A DNA stretch of 64,000 bases from Eutreptiella sp. 'Long Island Sound 2002' (GCA_964036045.1 OZ038379.1:72074719-72138718); one strand, 5' to 3'. Positions 23,838-35,514 are shown, numbered from the stretch's first letter. Made by a program: numbers and translations. Notes: generated by a model not told the origin, from the sequence alone.

Positions 23838-24289
23838 GCAGCTGTTTTTTCCCAAAATTTAAAAAGTCAGCAAAAGGGGTTTTTTCGCGTGGACTGACCT
23901 ATTGTTTGTTAACGGCCCTCAAATAGGGGTGGAGCGGTTTCTTTTACCTGAGCAATGTCCAAAAATATCAAAAACGGGGTTTTTTCGCCTGCTCTGGGCT
24001 GGTCCTGCAAAACAGTGCTGCACACCAGTGTACCTGCCTGTAGAGGACGTTTGCCCAAAATTCCCCTGTTCTTTAGATTCTCTGGCCCCAAAAAAGGGAT
24101 AGGGGGGTTCCTTCCCCCCGAGCTCTCTTTCAAACCATCAAAAACCCTGGGTTTTGGCCTGTTTTGGGGTATTCCTTTCTGCTCTGGGGTGGTACTGCAG
24201 AACAGTGCTGCACACCAGTGTACCTGCCTATACGCAGGAAAAAACCATTAAACTCGGTTTTGTACCCAAAAAGACCAAAAGAAACTACA
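23838..24289 (+). mobile_element. 450-bp insertion in X3 RT
   Basis: Third copy of the shared insert, at the same site; right-hand ACTACA at 24284-24289. Internal repeats at about 24022 and 24214. Confidence 0.6.
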
Positions 24290-25670
24290 ACTTCACCTCC
24301 AATTACATCCACACCCGCAGGTACACAGTCCCCACCGAAGCGGGCCTTAGTCCCCTCCTGGAGCTAGGCAGCGCCCCAGGGAGGAGCGGAAGGGCCCTTC
24401 CTGAACCTCCTCGTGACACTCCTCCTGCCCTGCACCATCGAACAGGACTGCCCGCCCTAGGGGCGCTACCCCTTCCTCTCCCCCCTGGTGGGTTTCGCGG
24501 ACAACACCAACCTCACGGTCACACACACTCCACATGAACCCCATACACCAGACGACGGACCCACAGTCATCCAGCCCCAAGGACTTACCGGTCGTGACCA
24601 TGTCCTACCTCTCCGACGACAACCTCGTCGATCACCCTATCAAGTCTGTGGCCATGATCAAAGGGTCTGCCACGGCCCCAACCCTGGGGCCACCCAGGCC
24701 CCCCATGCATGTTATGGAGACCACCAACCCACTTAGGGGTGGCCCCCGCCACCGCTGCTCCAGGACCTCAAGCTCGGAACCCTCCCCCCACCGACCTCGC
24801 CTGGTGGTCCCCCCCTGCCCTGCAGGAGCTCCGCCGCTGAGTGAGGTGGGCCGGGGGGGCGGGAAGGTGTGAATGGTGCCACCGCTGCTACACTTTCGAG
24901 GAAATCCTCGCCTGTCCCCCCTCCGACCCCGACGACACCGCCCCGGAGGCCGCCACGCCGCAAAAGGCATCGGAAACCCTCCTCCGTGATCGCGGTTCAG
25001 GGCTTCCGCCCCCCCTACACCCCCGAAACCCTCCGCCGGTAGCTCCAGGCCGCCCACCGCCAGGCATGGGACATCGGCCCCACACAGACCTCGCCACAAC
25101 CCCAACACAAGGGCACCGGAAAACGAAAGGGCAAACGGAAGGCGGGCGGCAAGGGGGCGAGGAAAGGCGCAAGGTGACGGGCACGCCCCAATTGAAACAA
25201 GGCACCGGGGGCAACACAACACGGGGGCCAAAAACCACAGGCGGGCCACCAACACTAGGAGAAGGAAAGGGCAGGGGCCACAGCACTAGGGAAAGGGGAG
25301 GACGCGAGGACACGGGCCAAAACACACACCCACGGAGGAGGGACGCGCCACACTGGAAGGACCGGCACCGCCCCGACCCCCACACCAATTGGACACCGCG
25401 AGACCCCAAAGGGAGACTGCCACACCGGGGCACAAGACCGACCACCCCAGAGGCGCAGGCCCACCAAGAGGCGCCACTGCAACCCAGACCTGACAGCGCA
25501 CCGGGTCACGCCCACAAACCACCAGCCCCCCTGCAGGGGGAGGGGGGTACACCCATACAGGAGACAAACGAGAGCACAGCACAGCCAACCACCGCACCCT
25601 AACCTCCAGGTTATGACCCCGGCCACCTCCCACTGCAGGGGCCACCACACTGACAGAAGGGGATGGCCAC
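24290..25670 (+). pseudogene. Family X3 RT motifs B and C plus C-terminal region
   Basis: The longest surviving 3' part of family X. It begins NFTSNYIHTRRYTV. Motif B has lost a few bases just before GGAEGPFLN (~24375). VGFADNTNLTV lies at 24490-24522, and the thumb segment IKSVAMIKGSATAPTLG continues past the point where X2 stops (24639 on). Then follows a Pro/Arg/Gly-rich tail to about 25600 without RNase H or zinc motifs, although family Y has both. It supplies the empty target site for the Penelope insertion seen in X1. Confidence 0.7.
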
Positions 25671-26450
25671 ACATGCCCAAAAAAATGCCAATTTTGGGCC
25701 AGAATCAGTATTTTTTGGGCTCAGTTGGGCAGTTCAGCAACCCCCTACCCTATTTTGCAGGTGTTCCACTCAACTGAATATGTGTTGCAGGGTTGGGCAC
25801 CCATAGAATAGGTGATTCAGGGCCGCCCCCCCCAGGAGAATTGCCTTTTTTGCCGGAAAATGGCCCGAAAATGCCATTTTTGGGCTGAAAACAGTGTTCT
25901 TTGGTCCCGGGTGGTCAGTTGGACAGCCCCCCCCCCTATTTTGCAGGTACTCAACCCAGAGAAACATGTGTTGCAAGGTGAGTTAGCCAGAAAATGGGTG
26001 ATTGAGGGCCGCCCCCCATAAGAAAAAGGCCATTTTGTGCCAAAAAATGACCTAAAAATGCCCATTTTCGGCAAAGAAGCATTATTTTTTCGGTTCGGGT
26101 GGTCAGTACAAGCCCCCCCACCCTGTTTGGCGGATGCCAGACGCAAAGACGGATATATTCGGAATAATTGGATCCAGCAAATAGGTGTTTCAGGGCCTCT
26201 TTGACCTGAATAGGGACATTATGTGTCAAAAATGGCCCTGAATTGCCAATATTTTGAGTAAAACCTGTATATTTCAGGCTTGGGAGCTCCCTCCAAGGCC
26301 CCTGTAACCTGATTTGCAGGTGCCTGACTCGCCAAAAAGGGTTTGCAGCATGGTTGGCATGATATTTAAGCCCGGAAGAAAGTCACTGCGCCATTTTCTT
26401 AGTTTTCAGAATAAACTAACACTTTTGCCCTTAAAAACCTATGCTGGGGA
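25670..26450 (+). repeat. Family X3 tail: ~186-bp tandem repeats
   Basis: Four degenerate copies of the block seen in X1 (CCCCTACCCTATTTTGCAGGT ending near 25760, then about 25945, 26125 and 26310), more diverged than X1/X2. Flows into the X4 leader at GCTGGGGAAAGCAGACACGG. Confidence 0.7.
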
Positions 26451-28320
26451 AAGCAGACACGGCCGCGACGCCAAGGTTAGGGAACGACACGGAGGCAGGG
26501 AGAGAGGACAGAGGAGGAACCAGCCAGGCTGAGGGGACCAGGCCATGCCAACCCGTGGAACGCCGCGCACCCCTAGAAACAGGGCCTTCCAGAGGGCACC
26601 AGACCAATGTGCAAGCCCCAAGGGAGGGCAACCCCACGGACAGCCGACTGGCCCAGCGGACCGGATTGCACAGTGAGACCCCCGGCAGGACCGACCCAGC
26701 GAGACGACCACCGCACACCACACCCACCAGCCACCACCAAGCCACAAAACCCGAGCCCGCGACCAGCACAGCAAATCCATCAGTCTGACCAGCGCCAACG
26801 CCACACCGAGCCAGACCAGGGGGTGCGACGACCGACCGCACACCACGGCACAACAAACCAGGGCGCAGCACGACACAATGCAACACAGCACAGCACACCG
26901 CAACACAGCACACGACAGTGCAGCGCAACGCGGCACTGCAACGCGCGACACGGCACAGCATAGCACGATACGGCACGGCACGGCACAGCAGGGCGCAACC
27001 CGCCACAGCACGGGAAGGCACAACACGGCACATCGAGGCACGGCACGGCACGGCGGAGAAGGGCGCAGCGCAGCACAGCGACCGGCAGCGCGGCGCAGCA
27101 CAGCAAAGCACAAGACAGCACAGCACCGCACACCCAAGCACACCCCAGCAACGAGGCAAGGAACGCTAACCAGAGGCCTAACCTGATCAAGCAACCTCAG
27201 AGCCTGGAAAGGAAAGGAACACCCCCACAGCCGTTGGACACCACCACACCAGCCCCCACGCACCTGCTACAGCCCACCACACGCCCGACGGTACAACAGG
27301 GGCGCCAGATAAAACCGGACGCAGCGCCCGCTCCCCGCCGGCGGCGGCCCGCCCGCACAAATTGCCACCGGAAACTTGAACCCGCCAGCACCAAACGGGC
27401 ACCACAAGCTGGGCAACCCCACCCCAAAGAGCTGCCCCAGCCACCCCCCCCCCTCACCCATGACCCCCTGAAAACGGCTGGCGCAACCGCCCAGCCGGCA
27501 GAACCCGAGCCTAACCGAACAGAACGAGCCGCCAGCCCAGGCGTGTACATAAGCCACAAGGAGCCGGAGCACGGCCCGCCACCACGCGCTACACTACCAG
27601 CGAGCCAGTTAGCCACACCGCTCACCGACCAGTGCATGCACCGGCCCAAGGGGGGGAGAGGGAGGAACAGGCAAACCCTCCCCCAAATGAAACCATAAGG
27701 GAGGGGGGAAATGTCACCCACGTACGAAGGGTAAACAGCCGAGCGGCCCTCTCCACCCCACGAGCGGACACCCGGCAGCGAGAGAAGTACGGAGGAAAGC
27801 AGGAGGGACAGCCACACAACCGCGAAGCCACACACCCATTTCACCGAGGCGGGCAACCCCCTCAGCCAGGCAACACGATGGGAGGCGGGCACAGGACCCA
27901 ACGATAGGACACCGAGAGACCACAAGGACCAGCCATACAACGACCAGCCAGAAAAAGCGGCCCACAACGACCAAGCAGGCACCAATGGGCCGGAGGAAAA
28001 GACACTCCACACACGCTGGCAGAGGCAGGCCACCGACCAGGGGGACGCGGACACAACAAGGACAGCAAAATAAATCGACGAATGCGGGGGAACAGGGAAC
28101 AGCGACCACCAATGAACCACAACATGACAGAACCGAGAACCACACCCACAGACCCCCCCCCCAAACAACCGACAAAGAGTCTCCACCGGGAAGGCCGGGA
28201 ACAAACACCCATGACACGCGCAAAGACAGGGGGGGGGGGCACAGCCCAGAGCGACCCCCACACAACCCACCCCGCAGACTGCAACACCGCCCGGAAGACG
28301 CAGGGTCGGACAACCACTAA
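26450..28320 (+). other. Family X4: leader only, 3'-truncated
   Basis: Collinear with the X2/X3 leaders but more diverged, with many small deletions. Includes the pentamer array (26850-27130) and a trace of GTGAACCAC-type sequence near 28115. Homology ends around 28320 (GGTCGGACAACCA), so no EN or RT is present. No gene. Confidence 0.6.
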
Positions 28321-29000
28321 GGTCGAGGAATGGCTGCTACATAGGACGGGGCAAGCTGGCGAGACCGCTGACAGAATGCCCGCCGCACACAAGACAGCTA
28401 CTCACTCCAGCCGGGGAGACGCCAGCCGACAGGCGAGCGTCAGGAGAATCCCAACAAGTACCACGCACGGCGCGTCCAGAGCAAAAAAGGCGGGGTACGA
28501 ACGAGACACCACCCGCGAACCCGATCAAGAAGTGGGAAGCTACGCCCCAACCCACACCCGGGCAACAACCGCAACCCACAGCCGAAAAAGTCGGGAAGTG
28601 AGCAACGCCCCTACCCTCATACCCAGCACACAACCCAACCCGCAGACTGCACCACCGCCCGGAAGACGCAGGGTCGGACAACCACTAAGGTCGAGGAATG
28701 GCTGCTACATAGGACGGGGCAAGTTGGCAGGACAGCTGAGAGAACGCTCGCCGCACACAAAACAGCTACACACCCCAGCCGGGGAGACGCCAGCCGACAG
28801 GCGGGCGTGAGGAGAATCCCAACAAGTACCACGCACGGCGCGTCCAGAGCAAAAAAGGCGGGGTACGAACGAACCACCACCCGCGAACCTGATCAAGAAG
28901 TGGGAGGCTACGCCCCAACCCACATCCGGGCAACAACCGCAACCCACAGCCGAAAAAGTCGGGAAGGGAGCAACGCCCCTACCCTCATATCCAGCACCAA
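28265..29000. repeat. Two 368-bp tandem repeats
   Basis: 28265-28632 and 28633-29000 are nearly identical (CGCAGACTGCA at 28273 and 28641; GTCGAGGAATGGCTGCTACA at 28322 and 28690). The first ~55 bp of each comes from the family X leader, so the duplication formed after that junction existed. Confidence 0.85.
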
Positions 29001-29690
29001 CCCCGCAGCCCGCGCCCGAGCACACGCGCACAAAACCGCAACCTGAACAGGCGGAAGCAGGCGCAACCCACATCCTCTTGCACACACCGCAAGCACCGAC
29101 CAGGGCCAAAAGAAGGCAGGCAGACCACGAAACAAAACCCGAACACATACCCAACCCGAAACCAAAATCAGGGTAAGCCAGGGGGGGAAGAGCCCCAAAA
29201 TCAAGCTTGCGCGCCACACGACAGTAAGAAACCCAGTGTCCATAGCCCTGACACTGAGGCAGCCCGTGCCATGCAGGTGACTTGGACAAGCGAGATCCCG
29301 AGCCCGAGGGTAAGGCTGCATCCTTGGGGCCAGCGCTGCTTTGAAACTCGAGGCGGACCGTTCAACACCCAAGCACCTCGGAACCCAAGTAGCAAGAGCA
29401 CGCCTCTAGCATGCCCTGGGAACGGGATAGGCCGGGAAGTCCGGTGAACCCCTAAGGTTGTGTTCAAAGGATGGAACGTGTACAAGCACTGGAGCACACC
29501 CTCCCGGGGTGACAAGTGCCCGCCATCGCGGCAATTAGCCCTCTTGCTGCTGCCCGGGACCGCTTTGTTGGGGACCACTAGCCACGTCTAGCGGGATGTA
29601 AGCCCCCCCCCCTTCAAGCACAAAGCCTCTTCCTGTTCGTCACAGCAGCAACGCCAGCGAGAAGCATGGGGCGCCTCTCCACAACTGAGT
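29001..29690. other. No supported gene
   Basis: GC-rich then mixed sequence; frames on either strand show no motif. A (CTAC)n-like run follows at 29696-29712. Confidence 0.5.
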
Positions 29691-29784
29691 GCATCTAGCT
29701 ACCTACCTACCCTCATCCAGATATATCATGAGGATTTTGGAGCCATGCCCCCACCCCTCCCTTGCAAAAACCTGTCCAGATGGA

Positions 29785-30110
29785 CCTACAACTCAAATCC
29801 GAGTTGAAAGGTCTGTGGTGAGACGGCGTCCGTACGCCGGCCCACAAGACCAAATCGGCGATGTCGACCGCCAGATCCAGGAATGTATAGATGCTGGCCT
29901 TGTCGAGGACCATAAACACGGAGACTATTTCCAGCCTTTGTTTCCCAGTGGCTAAGCCTGGCTCCATTGCTATGTGCTTGGTCGTCAACTATCCCGAGGT
30001 CAACACTCAGTGGATATCCTCGATATGCATAACAGCCCAGAGGGATTCACCAGGCATGGATTCAGGACTTGGATGGACAAGCGTAGTGGTCTTTGACAGG
30101 TAGACATAAC
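29785..30110 (+). pseudogene. Ty3/Gypsy-type RT N-terminal fragment
   Basis: The reading VRRRPYAGPQDQIGDVDRQ, then IQECIDAGLVEDHKHGDYFQP, followed after one frame change at ~29945 by VAKPGSIAMCLVVNYPEVN, matches the order of the Gypsy RT entry: R-P-Y, then the helix before 'GII/GLV', then 'S-P..F.V.K..G..R.C.DYR.LN'. The Arg of 'RMCVDYR' is lost. The following part (DILDMHNSP) is a weak echo of the PRIDDLLD block. Only about 100 residues remain, with no YxDD motif, so it is a dead fragment. Confidence 0.55.
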
Positions 30111-32070
30111 CCCAGAGAGTAAGTAAGTAAGGGCAGCCGCGTGCGCAGCCTCATCTGACATCCCGTTGTTTTTTTTACATGGTGGAGGCCGCTGGTGATA
30201 AGGAGAGCTCCGCACAATCAGTTCCCCTGGCGTCTCAGCACACAACCAGGAGCTTGAACCAGGTTCCCCTTGGGCATGACCAGCCGCAGGTTTCCTTCAG
30301 TCGCTGCTCTCATTGGTGCTCCTTCCGGTTCCCCTGTTGAAGGATCCTCCGGCCTTTCCCCCCCGGGCACGGGCATTAGGGTGCCTGCAGGCGGTTTTCC
30401 TGTTGATAGCTGCCGCCTACACCGCAGCATTGCTGTCAACCGCATTCAGCCACTCCTCATGCCTCACGAGCTGACGTACCCACTTGGCTCCCGGATGCAC
30501 TTTGTTTTCGTCCATCCGCAGCTGGAGGCCTGGGGACCAACTTTTTTACCTTCTCCGGGTCCCGCTCACTAGCGAACCCACTTGTCCGCTGGCCATTGAC
30601 CCGGAACCCTCAGGGTAAGCCGTTACCCCTGCTGACGCCTCACGGCCGTCCCAGTGTCCAGGGCATTTTTCAGACTCCCCGTGGTCAGGCTCCCCTTGGT
30701 GTGCCTATGGTTCACCAATCCATGGCGACCGGATTCCCGATCCCGTGGGGCTGTTGTTTGGCCCTTGCGACACCAAGCCCTTCCCCGGCCCTGTCACCTC
30801 CCGTCCCCCATCCTGTGTTTGTATCCAACCCGGCTGCCAGCATGCAATTGGCGCGGGCCCAATGGATCCTTATTTATCCACTGACCGTTTCGTGCTCCTT
30901 TCACTGGTGGCTCCTAACCCTTCTCCTTTTCCAGTGCGCAGTTTGCTTTCTCCTGACCAGGCCCGGATGATCCAGTGCGGGGCGTCAGGCGTCATTTCCC
31001 ATGTGAAGGCCCTATTGGCCTAGCCGTGGCTCGCGTCCTGTTACGTGACCTACTTTGCGTGTTTATAACCCACCGGGCTGCCAGGAACCCATTGGTGCGG
31101 GCCTGAAGGACCTTATTGTGCCCCATGCAGTGGTTGCCCCTACTCCAACCCTTCTTTTCATGCCTCCGATCCGCCTAGCACACTGCTCCCTGCGCCGCTG
31201 ATGCAACACCACGTCCCCCCTCTCTCTATCGCCCTATCCCGGCCCCGCCCCTATCCCCTCTCCCTGGCCCCTGCCCTTAGTTTTCTCACCCCGCTCCTCT
31301 TCTCCTGTTGTGTGTTTATACCCCTCTGTGTCATTTGCTACCTTCTGGCGCGGGCCCGATGACCTTCTGTCGTGAGCCTTTTGCACCGGTTGTCCCGTGT
31401 ACGTATTTGTTGCCAGTCTGTACCTACTCTCAGGACCCGCCTCAGCCTATGGTGCGTTTTCACGCCCCACCTGGCTGCTGGCTCCCTTTGGCGCGGAGCT
31501 GATGGACTGTTTCGTGCGTTTGCACCGGTCGCTTCCCCCGCCCCAGCGCTCCGCGTCACCCGCCCCCCCCCCTGTGATTTTTTTTGTGTTCCCGTGTGCC
31601 CTACCCTCGCCGTATTCCTTTTGGTCCTGCTCCCCCCCTGTCCCGGTCGTTCCTCCGATAGTGCGCAGCGCGCTGGCCGTTACTTGCCCTCTCCCCTCCC
31701 CCTACTCCTCCGTCTGTCTGTTTCGGTTTCGGGTCTTTTGGTTTTCATTTTGGTTTCTCGGGTGGTCGCCCTGCTTCTTTGCTTTGTTTCTTCGTGTTTA
31801 TTTTTACCCCCCTCCTTGCATGCAAGCACAACACAACAACACTGGTCTTCTGCTGCTGCGTTACCCCTCCTGCTTCTGTTCCTCTGGCCCTCGCGCCGCC
31901 GTGGGGCTCCTCCCGTGGTGTTCCCTGGCCATGCCAGGTGGGCGCGCCTCCCTTGTTTCTCAACCTCTGCGTCCCCTGCCCGACCCTGTGCACCTTCGCC
32001 ATTTTGCCTCCTTACAACTCGTCGCGGACCTCCTGTGCGCCGCGCTGCTCCTCCCCTTGCTACGGCTTTA
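30110..32070. other. Pyrimidine-rich region with degenerate repeats, no supported gene
   Basis: The plus strand becomes strongly C/T-rich. A degenerate block with TTTAT, GGCTGC and GGCGCGGGCC recurs near 30825, 31065, 31320 and 31465. Overlapping frames in all three plus phases at 31.4-32.1 kb are a by-product of scarce A. The same pyrimidine bias resumes after the TIR element at 38.4 kb, so both sides probably belong to one older element. Confidence 0.45.
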
Positions 32071-32075
32071 TATTT

Positions 32076-32104
32076 CTTAGGCGGCTCAAGTTGCATGGTC
32101 AAAA
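32076..32104 (+). repeat. Left terminal inverted repeat
   Basis: Starts CTTAGGCGGCTCAAGT; pairs with 38360-38388, differing at one base (T/C at position 16). Preceded by TATTT. Confidence 0.9.
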
Positions 32105-33378
32105 TGCGCCCAAAACTGCCTCTCCACAGCACTGCGAAAGAATTGTCCTTTTGGGGGGAACGTAAAACACAAGAACCAAAAATCCCGTGAAAAGCAATTA
32201 ACTGGTCCATTTTCCTTTATTTTCAACAAAACCGACTGCCCGGGAAAATGATTTGTTTCCAGAAAAAAGAAGTTCTTTTTGAGAAAATCACGGCTTTCCT
32301 ATTCCACTTATGCTTTACAATAAAAACACCCGTGAGCTTTCAATCTCTTCGAAAACCAGTTTCCGAAAACCATGTTGCACGATGCACGACAGGAAGCATT
32401 TTTTGGCACCCCTTCTTTGCGCGAGGCCTCGCGCAAGCACCAACACAACAGCGCAATAAAATGCATCACAGAGAAAAATGTGCCGCACAAGGTGATAGCA
32501 TAAAGGTGGTCGAAGAGGAATGCATAGCGCGAGCCCTCGCTCATAATATATCAGAACAAGCGAAGAAATTACTTTTTCTTCGGAACAGTTTGCATCTTAG
32601 AACCCAGTGCCTTAGCAAAATACCTGTTACCCTTAGGCGGTGGCTTTGCAGGCGCGCTTCTTGGTTGGGACTGACGGGCTGGCTGCTTGAATGGAGCTCG
32701 GGCCCCGGTTTCCTCGGACCTCGGCTTCGCTGCCACTTTCTTCGCTGCCTTGCCCTGGGAGACCTGCGCTTCCTCCTCCTCTTCTTCCTCGCTCTCCTCC
32801 TCTTCATCCCCATCGCTCTCGTCGGATCCTGCACCGGTAACCTACTTCGCTGCCTGAGCCTTGGAGGCAGTCTTCTCCTTCTTGGGGGCTGGTTCCCCAC
32901 CAGTAGATTTCCGCTTTGCAGGGGCCAGTGCTTCTGCAGCTTGACCTTTCCCAACGGCCTCTTCCTCCTTCAGCGACAACGCATCAGAACCCACCTTGTC
33001 ATCGCGAACCCAAAGGGGAATACCACGGTTTGCCCAGTTGGCTTGCTGGTCTCAATCACCAGACGCGTGCAGTTTCGACTCTTGTGTCAATAGGTGGTTC
33101 AACTGAGTCTGCACTCTGTTGACCCAATCGGAGAGATTGTCGGAGGTAACACCAAGAAGGTACATGCAAGAATCCGGCTCGATGGCCGCGGTCTTGCACA
33201 CCAGATCCGGCTGATGATCAATGAAAACAAACGCAGGCTTGAAGCTCTTATCCTGCTTCAGGTGACAGAGGTGAGTGTCGAAATACCACATAACCGTCGT
33301 TATCGGAAGGTGACCGCCAAATTCAAGAGGATTCATCTCCTCTACTTGGGTAGGTCCAAACGCCTGATAATTCGGAAT

Positions 33379-33445
33379 CTGCAATGAGGGAGAAGTTATT
33401 GCGCGAGGCCTCGCGGAAAGAGCGGACGTAATGAGGGAATTACAC
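33379..33445 (-). other. Intron 3 of gene B with palindrome
   Basis: 67 bp, GTGTAA...CATTGCAG, phase 0 between WSRK and IPNYQ. Contains GCGCGAGGCCTCGCG(G) at 33401-33416, 29 nt from the donor and 22 nt from the acceptor. Confidence 0.8.
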
Positions 33446-34519
33446 CTTTCTCGACCAGCTATCTGGTGACGCAATCAGCAACCAGCGAACGTCAAACGTT
33501 GTAGGATCGCCTGCAGGCTTCGGTTTGACTGGCCAACTGAAGATGGGAATAAGCAACATGTGGCCAATGCGCGGCGCGTTGAAATCATCGTTGAGACGCC
33601 TCTCTGTTTCCGTTTCCAGCACGTTGAACATGTTGTCAACAACAGTTTCGGAGCCGCAGATAAGGGTATCGGCACGCGCCATCTCTTCATACAGCCAGGC
33701 TGGGCACATCGTCTCAGTAGCAAGATGTTCAAATATGTCGCCGTTGATGACAATCAGGTTCTTGTCAATCTCCATTAACCGCCTCGGGGGATCGTGGGTC
33801 AACGCTGCAATTCGGGTCGCCTTAACTGTGATAGTTTGACTTGACAGTGATGGATCCTGCTGTTCCACTGTCTTGAAGTCACCAGTAACGCCAGCAGGTG
33901 GGAAAACCACAAGGCTTCTGGTAGGCTCTTGACCCAGGAGTTTTTGGACATTGAGGATTTTCGGGGAGGCGGGTTTGCCTTTCTCTGCCACCTGCAACAG
34001 TGGTGCGCGAATCATGGATTTCCATGCCGGCCATGGACCGCGACTTTTGCCTTCAGGTTCCCGCCAAATGGCCCCATGTACCAAGAGTCACCTTCAGGGC
34101 AGGCCTTCCGAGTGCAGCAACCTCTTTGCGGGTCCGCATGTCTTTGGCTAAAGAACAGAAATGGGAAAAGTGCGGCGCACAGATGCAGAAATGGAACCCC
34201 CGTCGCGTCGATGGTACACACCTTTCTCAGGTCGAACGTACTGGCTGTTGTGCGGGTGGTCCAGATGCATTGAGACCCGCTGCTCAAGGATGATGTCGTC
34301 AAACGAATTCTGCAAGGATTTAAGGGTTGTTTCTTCTTCCTGCATCACTTCTGCCACTTCGTTGTAGAACTCCGGCAACAGGATCCTGTCCAGTTTCTTC
34401 AGCGCGTTCTTCATGAGTTTCTCCCCTTTGTCGTGGAACTTCTGCGAACCTCTCACAGCTTCCGGACCAGCATAGTAGGCAAACGTCATAAAATCTTTCC
34501 ACAATTTATACGTTTTGTC

Positions 34520-34590
34520 CTGAAAGTGACAACGTTATGCGCGAGGCCTCGCGCAACGAAGAGCACCCAAACAACGATTAATGAACATAC
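34520..34590 (-). other. Intron 2 of gene B with palindrome
   Basis: 71 bp, GTATGT...ACTTTCAG, phase 0 between PGQF and DKTYK. Contains a perfect GCGCGAGGCCTCGCGC at 34539-34554, 36 nt from the donor and 19 nt from the acceptor. Confidence 0.85.
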
Positions 34591-34875
34591 GAATTGACCA
34601 GGTTGCTTCAGTTCAGCGGTTGGAACCAGGGCGATCATCTGCACAGCATCCACAATGGCGATCTTGAGATTGCTGTACGTGTCAGGTAGGCCTCGCCGCC
34701 GCTGATCTTCAACACATCCAATGAGGTTATCTGCTGCCTCATACAGCGGATTGGCTCGATGTCTTGTGTGCCTCCTTGTGCTTGTCCCGCCAGCTTTGCA
34801 CGGAAGGCCCACGGTGTCGTAGGCTTCGAATCGCTTCCACGCTGTGCTGTCCAGATACACACCAATAATCGCCAT

Positions 34876-34948
34876 CTGTAAATATGAGACACGTCTATGC
34901 GCGAGGGCTCGCGCAACGAGAAGAGCGAAAAGTCGGTTGGCAACATAC
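34876..34948 (-). other. Intron 1 of gene B with palindrome
   Basis: 73 bp, GTATGT...ATTTACAG. Contains GCGCGAGGGCTCGCGC (one mismatch) at 34899-34914, 34 nt from the donor and 23 nt from the acceptor. The frame across this junction is off by one, so either an indel lies nearby or a different donor is used. Confidence 0.65.
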
Positions 34949-35421
34949 TATTATGTTCCCAGAGAACGACGTGTAATGGGCCTGTTGGCGGTGCTGCTTC
35001 GAGTGACTCAATACGCTTCTGCAGTACCTTCGCATCTTTGCGTCTGATCTGCCCCTTTGTCTTCTCCTGTCTGATTCCCACGTTGTCCAGCTCAACCTCC
35101 ACCTGCCTCCTGTCCGGTTTCAGGTGGTCCTCGATGTAAGTACCCAGGGTTAAGCCAGGATCTGGTGTTTCCTTCTTCTTACGCCCCTTCTTTGGTGTTC
35201 CAGCCTCCGATCCCGAGGTCCCAGGGTCATAGTCGGTATCTTCTCGTTCCTCGGCTGTTTTTTGGGCGGGCCTTGCCATTCTGCGATAAGAAGAAAGCCT
35301 GTATTGGAGGAAACATAACATTACAAATGGTTAAAATCGTCGTCGATAATGCTAATGTGGGGTGCTTTTAGCGAATACGAGTACAGTATGGTTGAGAATG
35401 CAAAACTGAAGGGGCTCGGCA

Positions 35422-35478
35422 CTGTTTTTGACTGTTAACCTTGCGCGAGGCCTCGCGCAAGAGAGGGGATGTACTAAC
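35422..35478 (-). other. Probable palindrome intron between genes A and B
   Basis: GTTAGT donor at 35478, palindrome 35443-35458, acceptor AAAACAG at 35422 (21 nt from the palindrome). The donor directly abuts another candidate acceptor (AACAACAG, ending 35479) that serves the palindrome at 35499-35514. Transcript evidence would be needed to settle whether these are leader introns of gene B. Confidence 0.4.
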
Positions 35479-35514
35479 CTGTTGTTTCATGCTGTTTGCG
35501 CGAGGCCTCGCGCA

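Larger units (their letters stand above)
14985..24645. repeat. Two 4.83-kb direct repeats in tandem
   Basis: 14985-19815 and 19816-24645 are collinear and nearly identical by eye (anchors: GCAGGGTTAGAGACC at 15005 and 19837; the GCTAGGGCTTGTGGACCTGA block at about 17750 and 22580). The left copy runs inside the RT to CACCCTATCA and then jumps back to tail sequence, whereas the right copy continues into AGTCTGTGGCC. Either a tandem duplication, or two array units of which the left lost about 1.1 kb. Confidence 0.85.
32569..35279 (-). pseudogene. TIR element gene B: unknown protein with four exons and acidic/basic tail
   Basis: Exons: 35279-34949 (an alternative upstream ATG lies at 35321), 34875-34591, 34519-33446, 33378-32569. 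N-terminus: MARPAQKTAEE with a KKGRKKK basic patch. Exon 2 includes ANPLYEAADNLIGCVED. The joins PGQF|DKTYKLWKDF and WSRK|IPNYQAFG are exact phase 0. The exon 3 segment is helical (EKLMKNALKKLDRILLPEF) and later contains LIVINGDIFEHLATETM. The C-terminus turns acidic (SDGDEEEESEEEEEEEAQ), then Lys/Pro-rich, and ends TVPKKK before TAA at 32571-32569. Frame breaks near 34150, 34050 and 33000 mark it as damaged. No family is recognised; the charged tail suggests a nuclear or DNA-binding partner of the transposase (inference). Confidence 0.6.

Noticed and set aside
31372-32190. Overlapping 227-272-residue plus ORFs
   Set aside because: Composition-driven, in several phases at once; the end crosses the TIR boundary of the 32076 element.
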